Below, one piece after another: positions 23,115 to 35,533 of a stretch of 64,000 nt of DNA. The position numbers and the translations under genes are program-made. The DNA comes from Parastagonospora avenae f. sp. tritici 18332-5 (lineage: Eukaryota; Ascomycota; Dothideomycetes; Pleosporales; Phaeosphaeriaceae). Under the pieces are notes generated by a model. The model saw nothing but the letters and a program-made list of their open reading frames with translations, did not search any database and was not told where the DNA came from. Each line of letters starts with the position of its first letter. Position 1 is the first letter of the stretch. The stretch is taken from the NCBI GenBank assembly GCA_022559985.1, contig JAFJTR010000002.1, positions 744,001 to 808,000 on the forward strand. Direction: 5' to 3'.

Positions 23115-24144
23115 TTAGCCCTGCATCTCGATGCCGCCTGAGCCATGCAAGACCTCTCCAGTACAGTATGAACCCAGCGGCGAAGCAAGGTGAACATAGC
23201 AAGTTGCCATCTCCACCGGCATACCCGGTCTGTTTAGCGGGCAAGCGCCAACACCCAATGAATCCATCGATTCTGCCGGGTTATTCTTGGTCGCAGGCTG
23301 CAACGGTGTCCAGCTACGATTGGTTTAGCATTGCATCGACCAGAAAGGAGAGAGTCGACCTACATGATACCAGGAGCGACCGCGTTGACCCGGATACCAT
23401 TCTTCGCCTGCTGTTGAGCAAGTCCGCGAGTAAAGGTAGCGATGGCGCCCTTGGTCGATGCATAGTCCAGAAGACTTGGGTTACTCATGTATGCTGCGAC
23501 AGAACTGCTGTTGACGATGCTGTCGCCGCGCTTCATGTGCTTCAAGGCGTACTTCGTCATAGCGAACATGGAGACAACGTTGGTCTGGAAAGTCTTTTCA
23601 GTGACATCGAGGTCGATCTCGGTGATATCCTCGCACATTTCCTGCATGGCAGCTATTCGAGAGCGTCAACAAGAGCAACTTGATCAGAGCAATGGCATTT
23701 ACCATTGTTGACAAGGACATTGAGCTTGCCGAAAGCTTTCATATGACCCTCGACGGCTGCTTGGCAGTTCTCTCTTTTCTTCAAGTCGAATTGCATTAAG
23801 TTCGCCTTCTTGCCTGCTTCCTCGATCTTGCTTTTCACGAACTGCGCATCCTCTTCTTCCTCTGGCAAGTACACAATACTTACATCTGCTCCCTCTCGTG
23901 CAAACAAGATCGCAACAGCGCGTCCAATACCAGAATCGCCGCCGGTGATGAGAGCCGCTTTGCCTTGAAGGAGACCGCGGCCTTCGTACTCCTTGAGGTA
24001 AGGCTTTTGGTTCTCATCCCAGAACTCGAGACGCGTCCATTCCGCTTTTTGCTTAGTCGCTGCGTCGGTTCCTGGGCCGCCTTCTTGGTTTTGGGGCTCT
24101 ATGGAAGTAGCTGGGTATGCGGTGATTGGGGCGTCTTGACTCAT
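23115..24144 (-). CDS. short-chain dehydrogenase/reductase (2), YghA/glucose-dehydrogenase-like
   Basis: Three exons, 23703-24144, 23364-23652 and 23115-23313, join in phase to give 309 residues from MSQDAPITAYPATS. In-frame ATGs at 24252 and 24315 would add a basic, serine-rich leader that could be mitochondrial, so the start is uncertain. The NAD(P) loop is LITGGDSGIGRAVAILFARE, the NNAA motif spans the first junction, and the catalytic centre is IVNSSSVAAYM followed by DYASTKGAI. The C-terminal exon reads WTPLQPATKNNPAESM and ends with SYCTGEVLHGSGGIEMQG. The N-terminal PATSIEPQNQEGGPGTDA and YLKEYEGRGLLQGKAALITG are typical of the glucose/ribitol-like SDRs found in stress responses of fungi and bacteria. 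Confidence 0.92.
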
Positions 24145-26284
24145 CTTGATGGTGGTACTGAAGAAAGTGCGACAAGGCTTGTTAGCTTGTTTGATCAAGA
24201 CGGGAGATATGCTGAATAGGTGCGAAGATCTTGTGAAAAACGTTCTGAGCATCAAGACGAATGGATTATGAAGTTTCGATTCGTAGACATGGTTATCTTT
24301 TGTTAGTGAGGTCATGCATCGTCATGGCAAGCGAGCTGTCAGACACGTCATTTTTCAGACTGCGCACTCTCGCTTTTGATGCATAATCAGCACAGTCTTT
24401 CAGGAATCACCTTGACAACGATACTTTATTTGCGTTAAGCTAGCTGCGTAGTCCAAGTGTGAATGCTGGCCAGGTCATAAAAGGCCGATCATGGGAGCTT
24501 TACATTTACGCTAAGATTTTTCTAGGTCCTAGGCAGGGACAGTCAGACGTAATTCGCACCGTGCTCGGAAACATTACACAATCTTGCCGTAGGCTGTAAA
24601 TGTGTGCACGAAGAGTGGCGCCTACGAATCGAAACGTATCCTTCACGTTATCTATTATCTATGTCCCCATTAACAACCCAAGGCCTTCTCCGCACGAGCT
24701 CGATCTCTTCTTGATGTTTCATGTCTCGGATGTTAGCAGTGTCTTATGCCCGCTGTGTTGTTGTCGCTGCCGCATTTGCAATGTTGGTGCCTGTCTCCCA
24801 CGCTCCACAATTCCCAGCTGATTACCCGAGAAGAGCAACTTTGGAACTTGTACAGCACTGGCTCCAGGACATTACCTCCAAACTGCGCAGCCACACAGCT
24901 ATCATTTCCGTCCGTCAGTGGTTCTCACTGCCCGCGATGCAACACTTGATAAAGTTGCCGCCCGCCAATGAATTGTCGATGCGAACTTGAACAACGCACA
25001 CAACCTTTTGGTTGCTCGGTGGCACCTCCTAGAAGACGGAATGCCCAGTGCTCGTGGCCCTTTCAGATATCCTAACCTCACCAGATCATCAAATCTTGTA
25101 CAATCCTACCTATAACAGGTGAAATGATTAGCAGGCAGAGATTTACCATCGACATATGCCCTAAACATGTCGACGTCGTTTACCAACATACGCTCATGCC
25201 ATCCACATTCACTCTGTTACTCGGTTTACTCCACTAAACCGTGATGTGGGCTGATTCTCTTCAGTGCAGATGCGAGTCGACTTGAAGTCATGGGACAAGG
25301 GATCTCAAGAGATTTTCGGCGCGTGAATTGTTTGACATTAGTAGCACAGGTCCCCCGTCCCATCGTGCGATACCGTTAATGAAGAGCGCGTCCAGGAAAT
25401 CTTGATAGACTGAAGAGGCCCCGGTACGTCCAAAGCCAGTATGTAATGTCAGCATCTACGAGGGTACGCCTATTCAGGAGTAGTGCGTTTCATTACTGCT
25501 TATGTAACAGGAGGATATATATTCGCTCTCTACGATAGTTTCTATCAATCAACCAACTTCTTCCTCAATCTCCTCACACTTGTTGACATGTAATGATGGA
25601 TCTGAAAGTGCAGTCGCGGCATAAAAGTACCTGCATCAGAAGGACACTGATGATATAGCAATGAGTGAGAGCAGGGAACTGGGTAGCATAATGCTGATCA
25701 ACCCCGCGAAACGCACGCACGCGCCCCACTGCCGAGAGTCCGATAATCTAGGCCTATCAGAGTATAGATCGGCCTTTCAGACCACAAGGATCGGTGTGGC
25801 AAGTGAAGCAGACCTAGGCGCATCTGTTTGATGTAAGATACCATAGGTAGCCTGGAGAATCCGCGACATACGAATGCCCTGTCGTTTCAATATTGTGTAC
25901 ATCATCTCGAGAGTTGATAGGCCACTGCTGTCATGCCATATAGGACCGAAAGAATGCGGGGACACTCGGTAATTTGTGCGGAGGCTTGGTAACTTTAAAA
26001 GTCTTCTAGCAGTCAGAGGTGTTGGTACACGTATATATATATAGCGCCCTGGCGCCTGTATTGAAGGAAACAATAGGAAGCATCCTAAGTCTACCTGTGC
26101 TCCATACTCGTAGTTTCATTAAGTAAGCATTTCCTTACTTCAGGTATATAAATTATCAAGATCTCTACTTCTGGATAGTCTGATCTGAGCGTCACAGCAG
26201 TTTTACCGGCCCTACAATTCCGCAGCATCGTCTCAGATATTCTCTCTCTCTTTCTCTCTCTCTATTCGAATAAAGTCGGGAACA
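24145..26284. other. intergenic, contains a solo LTR
   Basis: About 2.1 kb. Apart from the solo LTR at 25447-25588 no gene is supported. A frame at 24721-24990 starts with a hydrophobic stretch but has no other support. Just before 26285 there is a TATATAAAT-like motif (near 26144-26152) and a CT-rich leader (26236-26264). Confidence 0.6.
25447..25588 (+). mobile_element. solo LTR of a copia-type retrotransposon (142 bp)
   Basis: It begins TGTCAGCATC and ends CTTGTTGACA, so it has the TG...CA ends and 5-bp terminal inverted repeat expected of an LTR. A perfect 5-bp target duplication TGTAA flanks it (25442-25446 and 25589-25593). It matches the 142-bp LTR at 59612-59753 (reverse orientation) with only about two substitutions. 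There is no internal sequence next to it, so it is the product of LTR-LTR recombination. Confidence 0.95.
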
Positions 26285-26561
26285 ATGCGTATTAATAGCC
26301 TCCTCTCTATCGTCATGGCTAGCACAGCTTTTGCTTACGTGCACGACGCCTCTGAGGACAAATTGCAGGCACGAGCCGTAACTAACGAGGTCTGTGTCCT
26401 GCAAGACGCGGAACCAACACTGCTGACGTCTGATATAGCTCGAGTCGAACAATTTGCTTGCTCCTCGTCAGGTATTTGTCGGTGCCGGTGCTGATACTGC
26501 TCCCTTCAGTGCTGCTGCTCTCTTGCTACCTCTTGCTGGCATGGTCGCATATGGTCTATGA
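26285..26561 (+). CDS. 75-residue small secreted or GPI-anchored protein
   Basis: Two exons, 26285-26389 and 26439-26561, join in phase 0 over a 49-nt intron (GTCTGT...ATATAG, branch GCTGACG). The N-terminus MRINSLLSIVMASTAFA is a clear signal peptide. The short mature part (VHDASEDKLQARAVTNELES and onwards) is followed by a hydrophobic C-terminus containing GAGADTAPFSAAALLLPLAG and MVAYGL. A hydrophobic tail after a small-residue segment is what a GPI-attachment signal looks like, so the product may be a tiny cell-surface peptide. There are no cysteines. No family is recognised. Reading through the intron gives a shorter product with a nonsensical cysteine end. Confidence 0.65.
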
Positions 26562-28216
26562 ATGTACCCTTCGCGATTTGAAGTACATAAGAGTCATCGC
26601 TTCTACAGAGTCGTGGCGACGTGCAACACCATCACAATAAATGGAGGAACGTAAATCTACCCCAAACAACTCGCTGGAACAAGCTAGTCCTCTACTTCAT
26701 CTTTTTTACATGTCTGCTCATCGTACTCCGTCTCATTGCAGCCTCGTCGCGTCGCGCCGTTGAGCCTTAATATCCCTGTGTCCAACCATATCCTCAGCCT
26801 CTACCAAGCCATAAATTTCCTACTCTTACGCGTGCCTTAGCCTCTCAAATTCAACGGGATTTTGGCTTCGAAATTTGTCCAATTCTTAACAATAACATGC
26901 CTATGCCGCACTCTCGACCTGCAAACCGCCATTTCCACGAGCCAAATTGCTAGAACGTGGGAAGCTTGTTTTCTATCATCCAGGCCACGGCGTTTCTATA
27001 GTATGCTCACTGATTTTTTGCCGTTTTTCCTCCAACACAGCAGCCCTAGAGATCGGCAACGGGCCTTCACATGGATCTATACTCATACTGGCTAGCAGCG
27101 TCCAGGATGCGCTTTGGTATTTAGACGCCATTCCCTTTTGTGTCTTGCGTGAACGCTCAATCGGTAACGATCTGCGTTCCCTACCTGTCTACTGACGCAT
27201 TCTACCGAACCTGCGGTAGGTATTCCGAACAGTGCCAGCGATCAAACTTGCAACATCAGCTGCCGTCAGCAACCAGAATCACCCGCCGATTTAGCTCTAC
27301 TAGGTAGTTGCTCCAAAATGATGCCTTGGTCATCTTCACCTACACTCCCTCCCCAGAACGGACCGTTGGCGGTCTCTCGTAAAAAAATTGGTTCATCACT
27401 ATACATAAAATCGGATTGGATAATAGCCCAGGCATTAGTGATTCCATGAGAAAAGCGCAAAAGACCCGTTATGGAAGAAGGGCAAATGCCATCTCCTCAA
27501 AAGCGGTGACTAGGTTATATATTATCCAATCGACGATGCATCGGCCATCGCCATCTCCTGTCCCATGTGCCCCAGATCAGCTCGGTGTGCGGGTACTCTC
27601 CATAAAAGCTCCATATCTATCAACAAGGTCAATAACAAAGTCCCTTCAAGGGCATCCATGAAAGCTAACCATTTGCCATACCATTCATGTAATCTCTCTC
27701 GGTTATTGACTACGTCCATCAAGACATTTAGAAGAAAATTCGAGAAGATTGCCCAGAGGGCACTCGAACCTTGTCAAACGCATCGAATCAAGCTGTAGTG
27801 AAAAGCTGGCCCAAATAACAAAGACGCGTGGAGGTGTGAGATTTAAGGGGTTCTTGATAATGTAGATGATTGGAGTGATTAATTGTCTCTCGTCTTCGTC
27901 TGATCTATGAACAGGTGGTTTTATCTCCCACCCTTGTGCGACCAGCTGCACAGTCCATTCCACGCATTGCTATTCCAGCCGAGCCTGTGTTACAGCCTAG
28001 CCTCGCTCATATCTGACAACCTGCGACACGTAGATCCAGCTGTAGGAAACTGGCAATGGAATATTGTGCTTGACATGATAGAGTAAAATACCAGATGGTG
28101 GAATTCAGCATTTGACCTGCTTCTTCTAGATACATAATAAATACTTGAGAGCACTGACACAGCCTGTACCGAATTTGAGACGCTCGCTCCCTATCCTGAT
28201 CCCTATCTCGATTTCT
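26562..28216. other. intergenic with repeat B and coding-like debris
   Basis: About 1.65 kb. Repeat B lies at 27740-28018. The minus frame 27266-27460 reads like protein (NGPFWGGSVGEDDQGIILEQ), and the adjacent 27522-27722 also looks coding-like but in other frames. These may be remains of a broken gene of unknown family. Confidence 0.5.
27740..28018. repeat. repeat B, copy 2
   Basis: Second copy of the 9905-10172 repeat, same orientation. The match runs through GTGCGACCAGCTGCACAGTC and GCCGAGCCTGTGTTACAGCC. It lies about 200 bases from the 3' end of the MFS gene. Confidence 0.8.
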
Positions 28217-29832
28217 CTACAAAGCAAAGCGGAAGTCAGGATGCTCATCGCCGAGCTCCGCAATGCTCTTCTCGCTCACTGGGAACTGCACTTTGCCTTG
28301 CTCTCGCTTAGCATTCTCTCTCTTACACCCGAACCATAGGATTGTTGCAGTCAGAGCACCCATGCATGCAAGGCCAAGACCTGTGCTAAAACCAGTCTTG
28401 AATCTCGGTGTCTCCTTGAAAAGAAAGACGTTGGAGCTTACGAAGGCACCAGCAGTACCAAAGTTGATGATGGCTGCCAGCGCCACTGCACGCTTATTCC
28501 CACTACCACAGTTGATCGACACCCAGATGATCGATATGGGCATGGCGAGATAACAACCACAAGCAATGAAGAACATGCCCATGTATCGCACCTTCGGGTT
28601 GGGAGGGTACGCGATCTCTACAGCAAGACCTGTAGCAAGCGTGACGAAGCCCATGATGTAAAAGTAATAACGACGCTGCAACCACTCGCTTGTATATGCG
28701 AAGATGACGGAGAACGCGGCACCGACAAGATAAACAGGGATCGTGTGTACTTGGGCTTGGATGGCGGTGTATCCGAGACCCTTGAGGATAGTGGGTTGGA
28801 AGTTGGCAAGCGAGTTGGCATTTTCTGTGACACCGAGGTTCATGAGGACACTATAGCTTCGGTCAGTATTGGACTACTACTTTGGAAGCTTAAGCATCAG
28901 CTTACCCAGCCCATATCTTCCAGTCTTTGAGGTAGTGAAGAGCCTCCTTGAACGTAATGTCTTCTTCGGATACACAATTTCCATCAGCCTTGATTCGTGC
29001 AAGCATAAGGGCTTTGTCTTCGGGCGACAAGAACTTGCAGTCTCTTGGGAACTGCGGTATGGCTGGCCAGGTAGCCATGCTGATGAAGATAGTGACGCAG
29101 CCCTCAATGATAAATATCCTTTCGAATTTGTTAGCTGCGGTTTTCGATTGTTTGTACCAAAGTTGACATACCATCGCCAGGCTCCGTAACCTGCGGTTCC
29201 ATCCATCCTAGCGATTAATGAGGAGAGGAATCCGTTGATGGCACCTGCAATGATGCCAGCGGTCAGGAACAAGACGTAGCGAGTCAAGTACTCCGTCTTG
29301 GTGTAATATGATCCGATCAAATAAGCAGCACCAGAGATGAAAGCAGACTCAGCCATGCCTTCAAGCAGACGACAGATAACGAGCTGCTCCCACTTCCTGA
29401 CCAATCCGCAACCGATGACTGTGATGCCCCAGAAAAACATCATCACACAGAGACTCTTCGGTCCATACTTCTTGAATACGATCTGAAGAGGAATACCAGC
29501 TACGAGGTATCCGAGATTGAACACCCATACACAAATGTTGAAACGTTGGCCGATAAGGTGAAGCTCCTTCTCCATGCCTTGGATCTTAGCATTCCCAATG
29601 TTGGCACTTGGAACCGAGTCAGTGTGCATATTAATCACGGATTGCGGTCGACTTACCGATCAATGAAGTTTACCAAGTAAAGAATCCATAGCACTGGTAA
29701 GATCCTCAGATCAAGCTTGCGAAGAAGGCGTTTCTCAGCAGTACGATCGATATTGGGCTCAAGTGTCGAAGTCGTTGGAGAGACTGGCGTGTCGTGTACA
29801 ACGGCGCCCTTCACAGATGCTTGGTCTGCCAT
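28217..29832 (-). CDS. MFS transporter, Dal5/Tna1 type (2)
   Basis: Four exons, 29657-29832, 29172-29606, 28906-29118 and 28217-28850, join in phase to give 485 residues starting MADQASVKGAVVHD. Family motifs are RKLDLRILPVLWILYLVNFI, DR-ANIGNAKIQGM across the first junction, LLEGMAESAFISGAAYLIG and GYGAWRWIFIIEGCVT. Twelve membrane helices can be traced, and the C-terminus is hydrophilic (EKSIAELGDEHPDFRFAL). It belongs to the same broad anion:cation symporter family as the gene at 16886-18556 but is clearly a different subgroup. The substrate is unknown; relatives carry vitamins and small organic acids. Confidence 0.93.
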
Positions 29833-31678
29833 CGTGAGTGTACGTGGGTTTTGGTTTGTAAAACAGCCGGAGTACGACTCCAAATTGATGAGATATCTCA
29901 CTGGTGTGGCGAGCCGGCAGTTAACAACCCTTAATTGCAATGCAGGGCAAAAGTCGGCTGTGGGAACAATACGAACTGCAGACCTTACTAGGAGAGATAT
30001 ACGTTCACACGGCACACGAGCTAGGGACCCTGGGCGTTAGGCGAGGAAGCCGTTTGAAGAGGACGGGAAAAAAGTCTAGAACCGCACGAGCCGCTCTTCG
30101 GGGTAGAAATCTTGCGCAGGCGGTCATGAAGCTAGAATCGTCTGCCTTGCCGCCATCTGCACAGACGTCGTAGTCTCGAAACTCGTTGGACGCACTCTCC
30201 ACCACATCCTGATTGTGCGATCTAGACGGGCCGTTTACAATTGGCCGTAGTAGATCCGCACGTATGCATGCTATGAAATACGCGGGGAGCTGAAGCGTAT
30301 CATTGGTGTATATCATGCACTTGGGCCCTGCGGTCTCGTATTCGACCAGATTTTCGGAATCCTTCGCACAGAAGCGATCCTTCGGGAACGGCAATGTTTC
30401 CCCACCCGCCACGGTCCGTGAATAGCTTCAAACTCTGACAATGCAAGACGAACAGTAAAGCCGGCGACCCAGTACCAGCGAGCACTGATGTAAGCAAAAT
30501 CAAAATTGGTGTGCTTGATGCAAGGTGTTATTGTCCAGCTGAGGCGATGGAGGCGAAGTTTATATCACCAATTGACGCTGCGCATGTTCGCGGCCCGAAT
30601 TTAGTGATTAATCAACATTGGATTGTCTACATATAAGAGAGGCATTCCTAAACAGCCGTGCATGTTACTCTCCGATACACGAAAGTTACGGCACCAATTA
30701 TTCCGGGTCGACGAAGCTTTCGCAGACTGATACAGCAGGGGTGTCCCCGTCGCTTCTATTACACCAATCTGCGCTCACAATAACGATTTAGTACCTATCA
30801 GCTTTGCGTAAACGAGATGTTTTTTTCACCGCCCACATGTGGGCTGATTCTTGCACCACGTTTACATTCACTAGCACATATCATCGGTCCGTCTACCTAG
30901 ACGCCTAGACGCCCTTTCCGACTGGCACATCCGATGATAGCTCTGCACATCGTTCATGACTTAACCAGTTGCGCAATCACAATCTATCTGAAGAAGTTCG
31001 GTTACTGGGAGACCCTCGTTCAACTTGTGCTTTTCGCGTACCAGTCTTGGAAGGTAACGCACACTACTTGTTCCTTCGTTAATGCGAATCTTCGGCTTCG
31101 AGAAAGAGACTGAAATTATGCCGGCGGGCATGCCGTATCCGTGTTTAAGACTTCTTGCCATGCCCGGAGGACAAGGCAGGCTACTGTTGATACATCATGT
31201 TGCCTCGAATCACGTTTCAAGGTCAGTAATCCGACGGGAGCTACCGGAGCATGAGCCGCAGGCGCATAGCTTTTACTTTCAGCTACCCTGCATAGAGCCC
31301 GTGTACCAGGAGAGAGCAGGTCAGCGTCCAATCGCTTACCCTTGCCGCTGATGATTGATCTGGAGACGATCCTGATCGGAACACTGCCCCGCTGAAACCC
31401 AAGCATAATACCGCCGTGAAGCACCAGCGAGTTGTTGGTAAGGGTTGGAAGGATTTTGGACACGCTGAGCATTTGCACGGTCAATACAGTAACGGCCTAT
31501 GGTATAGACTGAGCATGTCTGCAGTATCAAACACTTACCAATCGATACTCAATGATCAAATGTTTGTCGGTTAGCTCTCGGCTGCTCCAGATTTTTTATT
31601 TACATATCCTCCGCATCGACCTTTTCAATCTATATTCCTCAGAGGAAGCACACAAGCACTGTGATTTGGGACAACAAC
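29833..31678. other. intergenic, no supported gene
   Basis: About 1.85 kb. A minus frame at 30005-30412 (136 residues, a few Cys) and an overlapping one at 30300-30503 have no recognisable motif and no good splice structure. Confidence 0.55.
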
Positions 31679-33036
31679 ATGATATTCAAGGCCTATCCGG
31701 AGGAGCAAAGCCATATGCGATGGATCACGATTACGATGACAGTGATTGCAACCCTCCTGCTTCTTTGCAGGATTATGGCCACAGTGAAGAACAGAGGTTG
31801 GCTTGGTCTAGAAGATGCCTTCGTGATAGCAGCAAACGTAAGTTCGAGAGAATCACGCCATATTGCTTGCTGACCACACGCAGATCTGCTTGATTCTACT
31901 TGCAACATGCATGTACATTGCGACAACACACGGCTTCGGAAAGCGCATCGCAGATATCAAGGAATCTGGAGGTGACGTGAAAAAGGCACTGAAGGTGAGT
32001 TGAATGTTTCGGTGTGCTACAGCGATCCCAACACAGTTCATATCGTCTACTTTACGCGGCTAGCTGACTTGAATTATTTAGTATTTCTGGATGACCTTCT
32101 CGTTCTACACGCTCACAAATGGCTTCAACAAGATGGCGTTCATAGCATTGTACTATCGCGTATTTCCGATGAAGCGCTTCAGACAGGCCTGCTTAGTATT
32201 GGGAGTCATATCCCTCGGCTGGACTGTTTCATTCCTCTTCGTCTGTATATTTCAGTGTAACCCGCTCAACCGGGTCTACGATCGCAGCATCCCTGGAACA
32301 TGCGTCAACTTTGCAGCGCACCGGTAGGTAGCCCCGTACTACCTAGCTCGAGACCATCAGAGCCTTCCTAGAAGTTTATCACAAGACTAACTTCGACTTT
32401 AGATGGTCCAACGCAAGTCTTAATCTCCTCACAGATCTCGCCATTTTCATACTTCCCATGCCCGTAATCATGCAGCTCAACATGTCGGTCGGCTCGAAAA
32501 TCGGGCTGGTCATACTCTTCTCTATGGGATTCTTCATTTGTTTGACCACGGCATTACGTATGGCTACTCTACCACTGAGCCTTCACACCAAAGAGCCAAC
32601 TTACGAGTCCGCGCCCGCGAACCTATGGAGCTTCATTGAAGCCGCGACAGGTGTGATCTGTGCATGCCTCATCAGCCTTCGCAAAACTGTTGGATCCATG
32701 TGGCCCAAGAGATGGAGAAGCTCAAAAGGATCCTCAGGACAATATCAGCATTACGGAAGCGGTGCAATGGGTTCGCATGGAATGATGTCCAGACCCGGCC
32801 ATGGAACTCGAAATGGGAACAGCTTTCCTCTCAGTGACATGAAGAACGGAGTAAAAGGGCCTCCGGATGTGTATGGCAATATCAGTCCCAGCGAGAGCCA
32901 GGAGCAGATTATCAAGGGGGCCAAGGTCGAGGCGCACATCACGACAAGGAGCAGACCGGAGAGTTCGAATGGCAGCGACGATCTCATCGTGCAGGGCATC
33001 ACGGTCACTACCGACGTCAAAGTCATTAGGAATTGA
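31679..33036 (+). CDS. fungal rhodopsin-domain integral membrane protein
   Basis: Four exons, 31679-31837, 31884-31994, 32082-32323 and 32403-33036, join in phase to give 381 residues. The ATG at 31679 is used because the upstream GTG in frame is not a start. Family marks are RGWLGLEDAFVIAANICLIL, THGFGKRI, YFWMTFSFYTLTNGFNKMAF, IFQCNPLNRVYD and LNLLTDLAIFILPMPVIMQL, ending with a helix in SFIEAATGVICACLISLR. Seven membrane helices are followed by a long serine- and glycine-rich cytosolic tail. No CFEM domain precedes the helices, unlike Pth11. Such proteins are thought to be sensors related to GPCRs but mostly lack tested roles. Confidence 0.9.
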
Positions 33037-33704
33037 TACAGTTGAAGCTGGTATATCTGTAGGATTGCAATTAAGACTTCCAGTACATCACGCGTGCGGA
33101 TCGTCTAGGCCTTGTCTGTAGAGCGATTCGCGAAAGCATCGAACTATACCAATCTTTGCCCGTGTGAACCTGGATACCGATCCTGCCAGATCGCAGCTCT
33201 TGAATCATCAATTTGAAGATCTTTACTACAAATCTCGTAGTTCATCTGAAGTTCGCCCAGAAGACGGGTCGCTTTCGCATCTCGGTTCAAGCAAAGGATC
33301 AACACTTATCTTGATGCGCGAATATTCAGGGTCGGGTGGTTCGATTGTTGTTAGGGCCCCATGGCATTAGATGCGCCAAGTAAGGCATCGCCGAATGTAA
33401 CGCCGCCGATTAATGCAGTCCAATTTCCGCTAGCTGCATCTCGTCTATGGTACCGAGCAGTCTCGCAGCCCCTCCAGAGTATCGCCTGCACATGAAATGT
33501 CAGGCCTGAAGTTTTAGAATCGTTCTAATTTAGTGTTGGGTAGAGCGCTGACCGAATCCCATTCTAGTGGTTCCACCAATCACCTCTCAGTGAACGGACC
33601 ACGTCGCGGAATCTCACGTACACCACTGAGTTTTTCGTTTTTCGTTCCGTTGGGAACGCATTGCTCGGGCGTACTGCGCTTCCACAACTCTAGCCAGCAT
33701 TCTT
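33037..33704. other. intergenic between tandem plus-strand genes
   Basis: 668 bases with no gene seen. Short frames lack motifs. The last 100 bases are the likely leader of the monooxygenase gene. Confidence 0.55.
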
Positions 33705-35118
33705 ATGAACAGTCCTACCACAATGTCTTCCGATCCATGTCTTGAACAGCCCTTGTCTCTAGCCATCGTTGGTGGTGGCATCGCTGGTTTGACGCTTACA
33801 ATTGCTATCCTCAAACATGCTCCTCACATTTCCATTACTCTATATGAGTCTGCAGCAGCTTTCGGTGAGATCGGCGCTGGAGTTGGGTTCGAGCCAATTA
33901 TGGTGCGCACAATGGGCCGCATCGATCCCCGTATCGCTGTTGCTTTCGAGAAATGCAACAAAGGTAACACTGTGACGGATCCACCCCAGTGGTTTGTCTT
34001 ACGTGTTGGCGACAAGAGAAAGATTATCGATGCGTCTCAAGAAGAGACTGTTTTGGACAAGGGGTTGGGAGGCCGCAAAGTGAAACTAGGGGAAGAATTA
34101 TTTGTGATGCCGGCACACAGCGGTCCAAGAGGCGGTGTTCATCGAGCACATTTTCTAGACGAGTTGGTCAAACTTGTGCCAGACGGTATCACACAATTTA
34201 GGAAGAGACTTCTACATGTTACGGAGGCGGACAATGGCTCTGGCGATGCTGTGTTGCATTTCGCCGATGGCACCACCGCTCGACACACAGCGGTGCTGGG
34301 ATGCGATGGCATCAAGTCGTGCACACGTGCGCTTGTTCTTGGAGATTCCGACGCAACTTCGGCAGTATTTTCAGGAAAATATGCATATCGAGGCCTCATT
34401 TCAATGGAGAAGGCGGTCGAGATCATGGGAGACGATAAGCCAAGAATGGCGCAAATGTATGTTGGATACCACGGACATGTGCTTACTTTCCCGATCGCCC
34501 ATGGCACAATTCTCAATGGTACCTCAATTTCTTTGGGCTTCATCGTGCGGTGGACGTGCTAACATACCTCAAGTTGTCGCGTTTTCGTCAAGACCGACTT
34601 GGACAGATCCAAAGTGGGTAGTGCAAACTTCGAGAGAGGATATGCTCGAAGACTACAAGGACTGGAGTCCTGCAGTGCGAGCTCTGATAGCGAATGTGCA
34701 GTCGCCAGATATCTGGGCGCTCTTCAATCACCCGCCTGCGCCAACCTATTACAGCACCAAGCCATTGATCTGTCTCGTAGGCGATGCAGCTCATGCGTCG
34801 ACACCACATCAAGGCGCTGGCGCGGGGATGTGTATCGAAGATGTATACTTGCTTAGTGGTCTCCTCTCAACCTGCAAATCTAGATCAGACCTTGCAAAAG
34901 CAGCACATGCATATGATGCTGTAAGGAGACCTCGGAGTCAGAAGCTGGTCAAGACGAGCAGAGAGGCCGGCATGCTATGGGAGTTTGAGGGAGATGATAT
35001 TGGAGATGACTTGGAAGCCTTGGAGCAGAACGCTTTGAAGAGGATGGACTGGATTTGGAATCACGATATAACGGAAGACTTGGACAGGGCTAGAAGAATT
35101 GTGCGTGGGCCAAAGTGA
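33705..35118 (+). CDS. class A FAD-dependent monooxygenase, salicylate hydroxylase-like
   Basis: Two exons, 33705-34518 and 34574-35118, join over a 55-nt intron (branch GCTAAC) to give 452 residues. The FAD-binding GxGxxG motif is LAIVGGGIAGLTLTIAIL near residues 18-35. The DG motif is AVLGCDGIKSCTR. The second FAD contact is CLVGDAAHASTPHQGAGAG. A hydrophobic linker HVLTFPIAHGTILNVVAF crosses the splice junction. These are the three hallmarks of the flavin hydroxylases that add oxygen to aromatic rings using NAD(P)H. No partner dioxygenase lies nearby, so the substrate is open: salicylate-like plant phenolics or a secondary metabolite are both possible. Confidence 0.93.
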
Positions 35119-35533
35119 GCTCGCCTCGGTTTGTGGGTCTTTGGTATGACCACTACGAGAGAAAGAATGCATGCTCATATGATGTAGGTACTAATGATCA
35201 GCGGTCAATTCGTATTCACCCTGAATGCTCTTGGTCAAGTGGTCCTGTGCTAGCTCGCAGCAATTGGCCTGCGCGGCCGAATGCTCCGGCCAAAAATTGT
35301 CTTGTCGGGCAAACGGTAAGCACGATAATTCCGCGCTGGAGATCCATCGCGCAGTTATTTGGGATATTTTGGTTTCGAGCAGCAATACATGTTTTGCCCC
35401 TTACACATTTGCATTCTCGTTCTACCCAACCTGTAGTTAAGGTGACTTGGCACACTCGCTGTTGGTGACTACAGCCATGTCATCTAATATCATGGGCCCA
35501 TAATCAAGCTCAAGCTGGACGTCTTCTTCTCCT
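35119..35533. other. intergenic between convergent genes
   Basis: 415 bases of 3' flanks. Nothing recognisable. Confidence 0.55.

Noticed and set aside
24721..24990. 89-codon frame with a hydrophobic start (MSRMLAVSYARCVVVAAAFA), possible secreted protein
   Set aside because: No good start context, no cysteine or repeat pattern in the rest, and a poorly biased composition. The hydrophobic start alone is not enough.
27266..27722. Protein-like minus-strand fragments (NGPFWGGSVGEDDQGIILEQ and neighbours)
   Set aside because: They fall in different frames with stops between and match no family I know, so I list them only as possible debris.
30005..30503. Two overlapping minus-strand frames with a few cysteines and one hydrophobic start
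   Set aside because: The hydrophobic start uses TTG, the frames do not join by good splice sites, and no motif is recognised.
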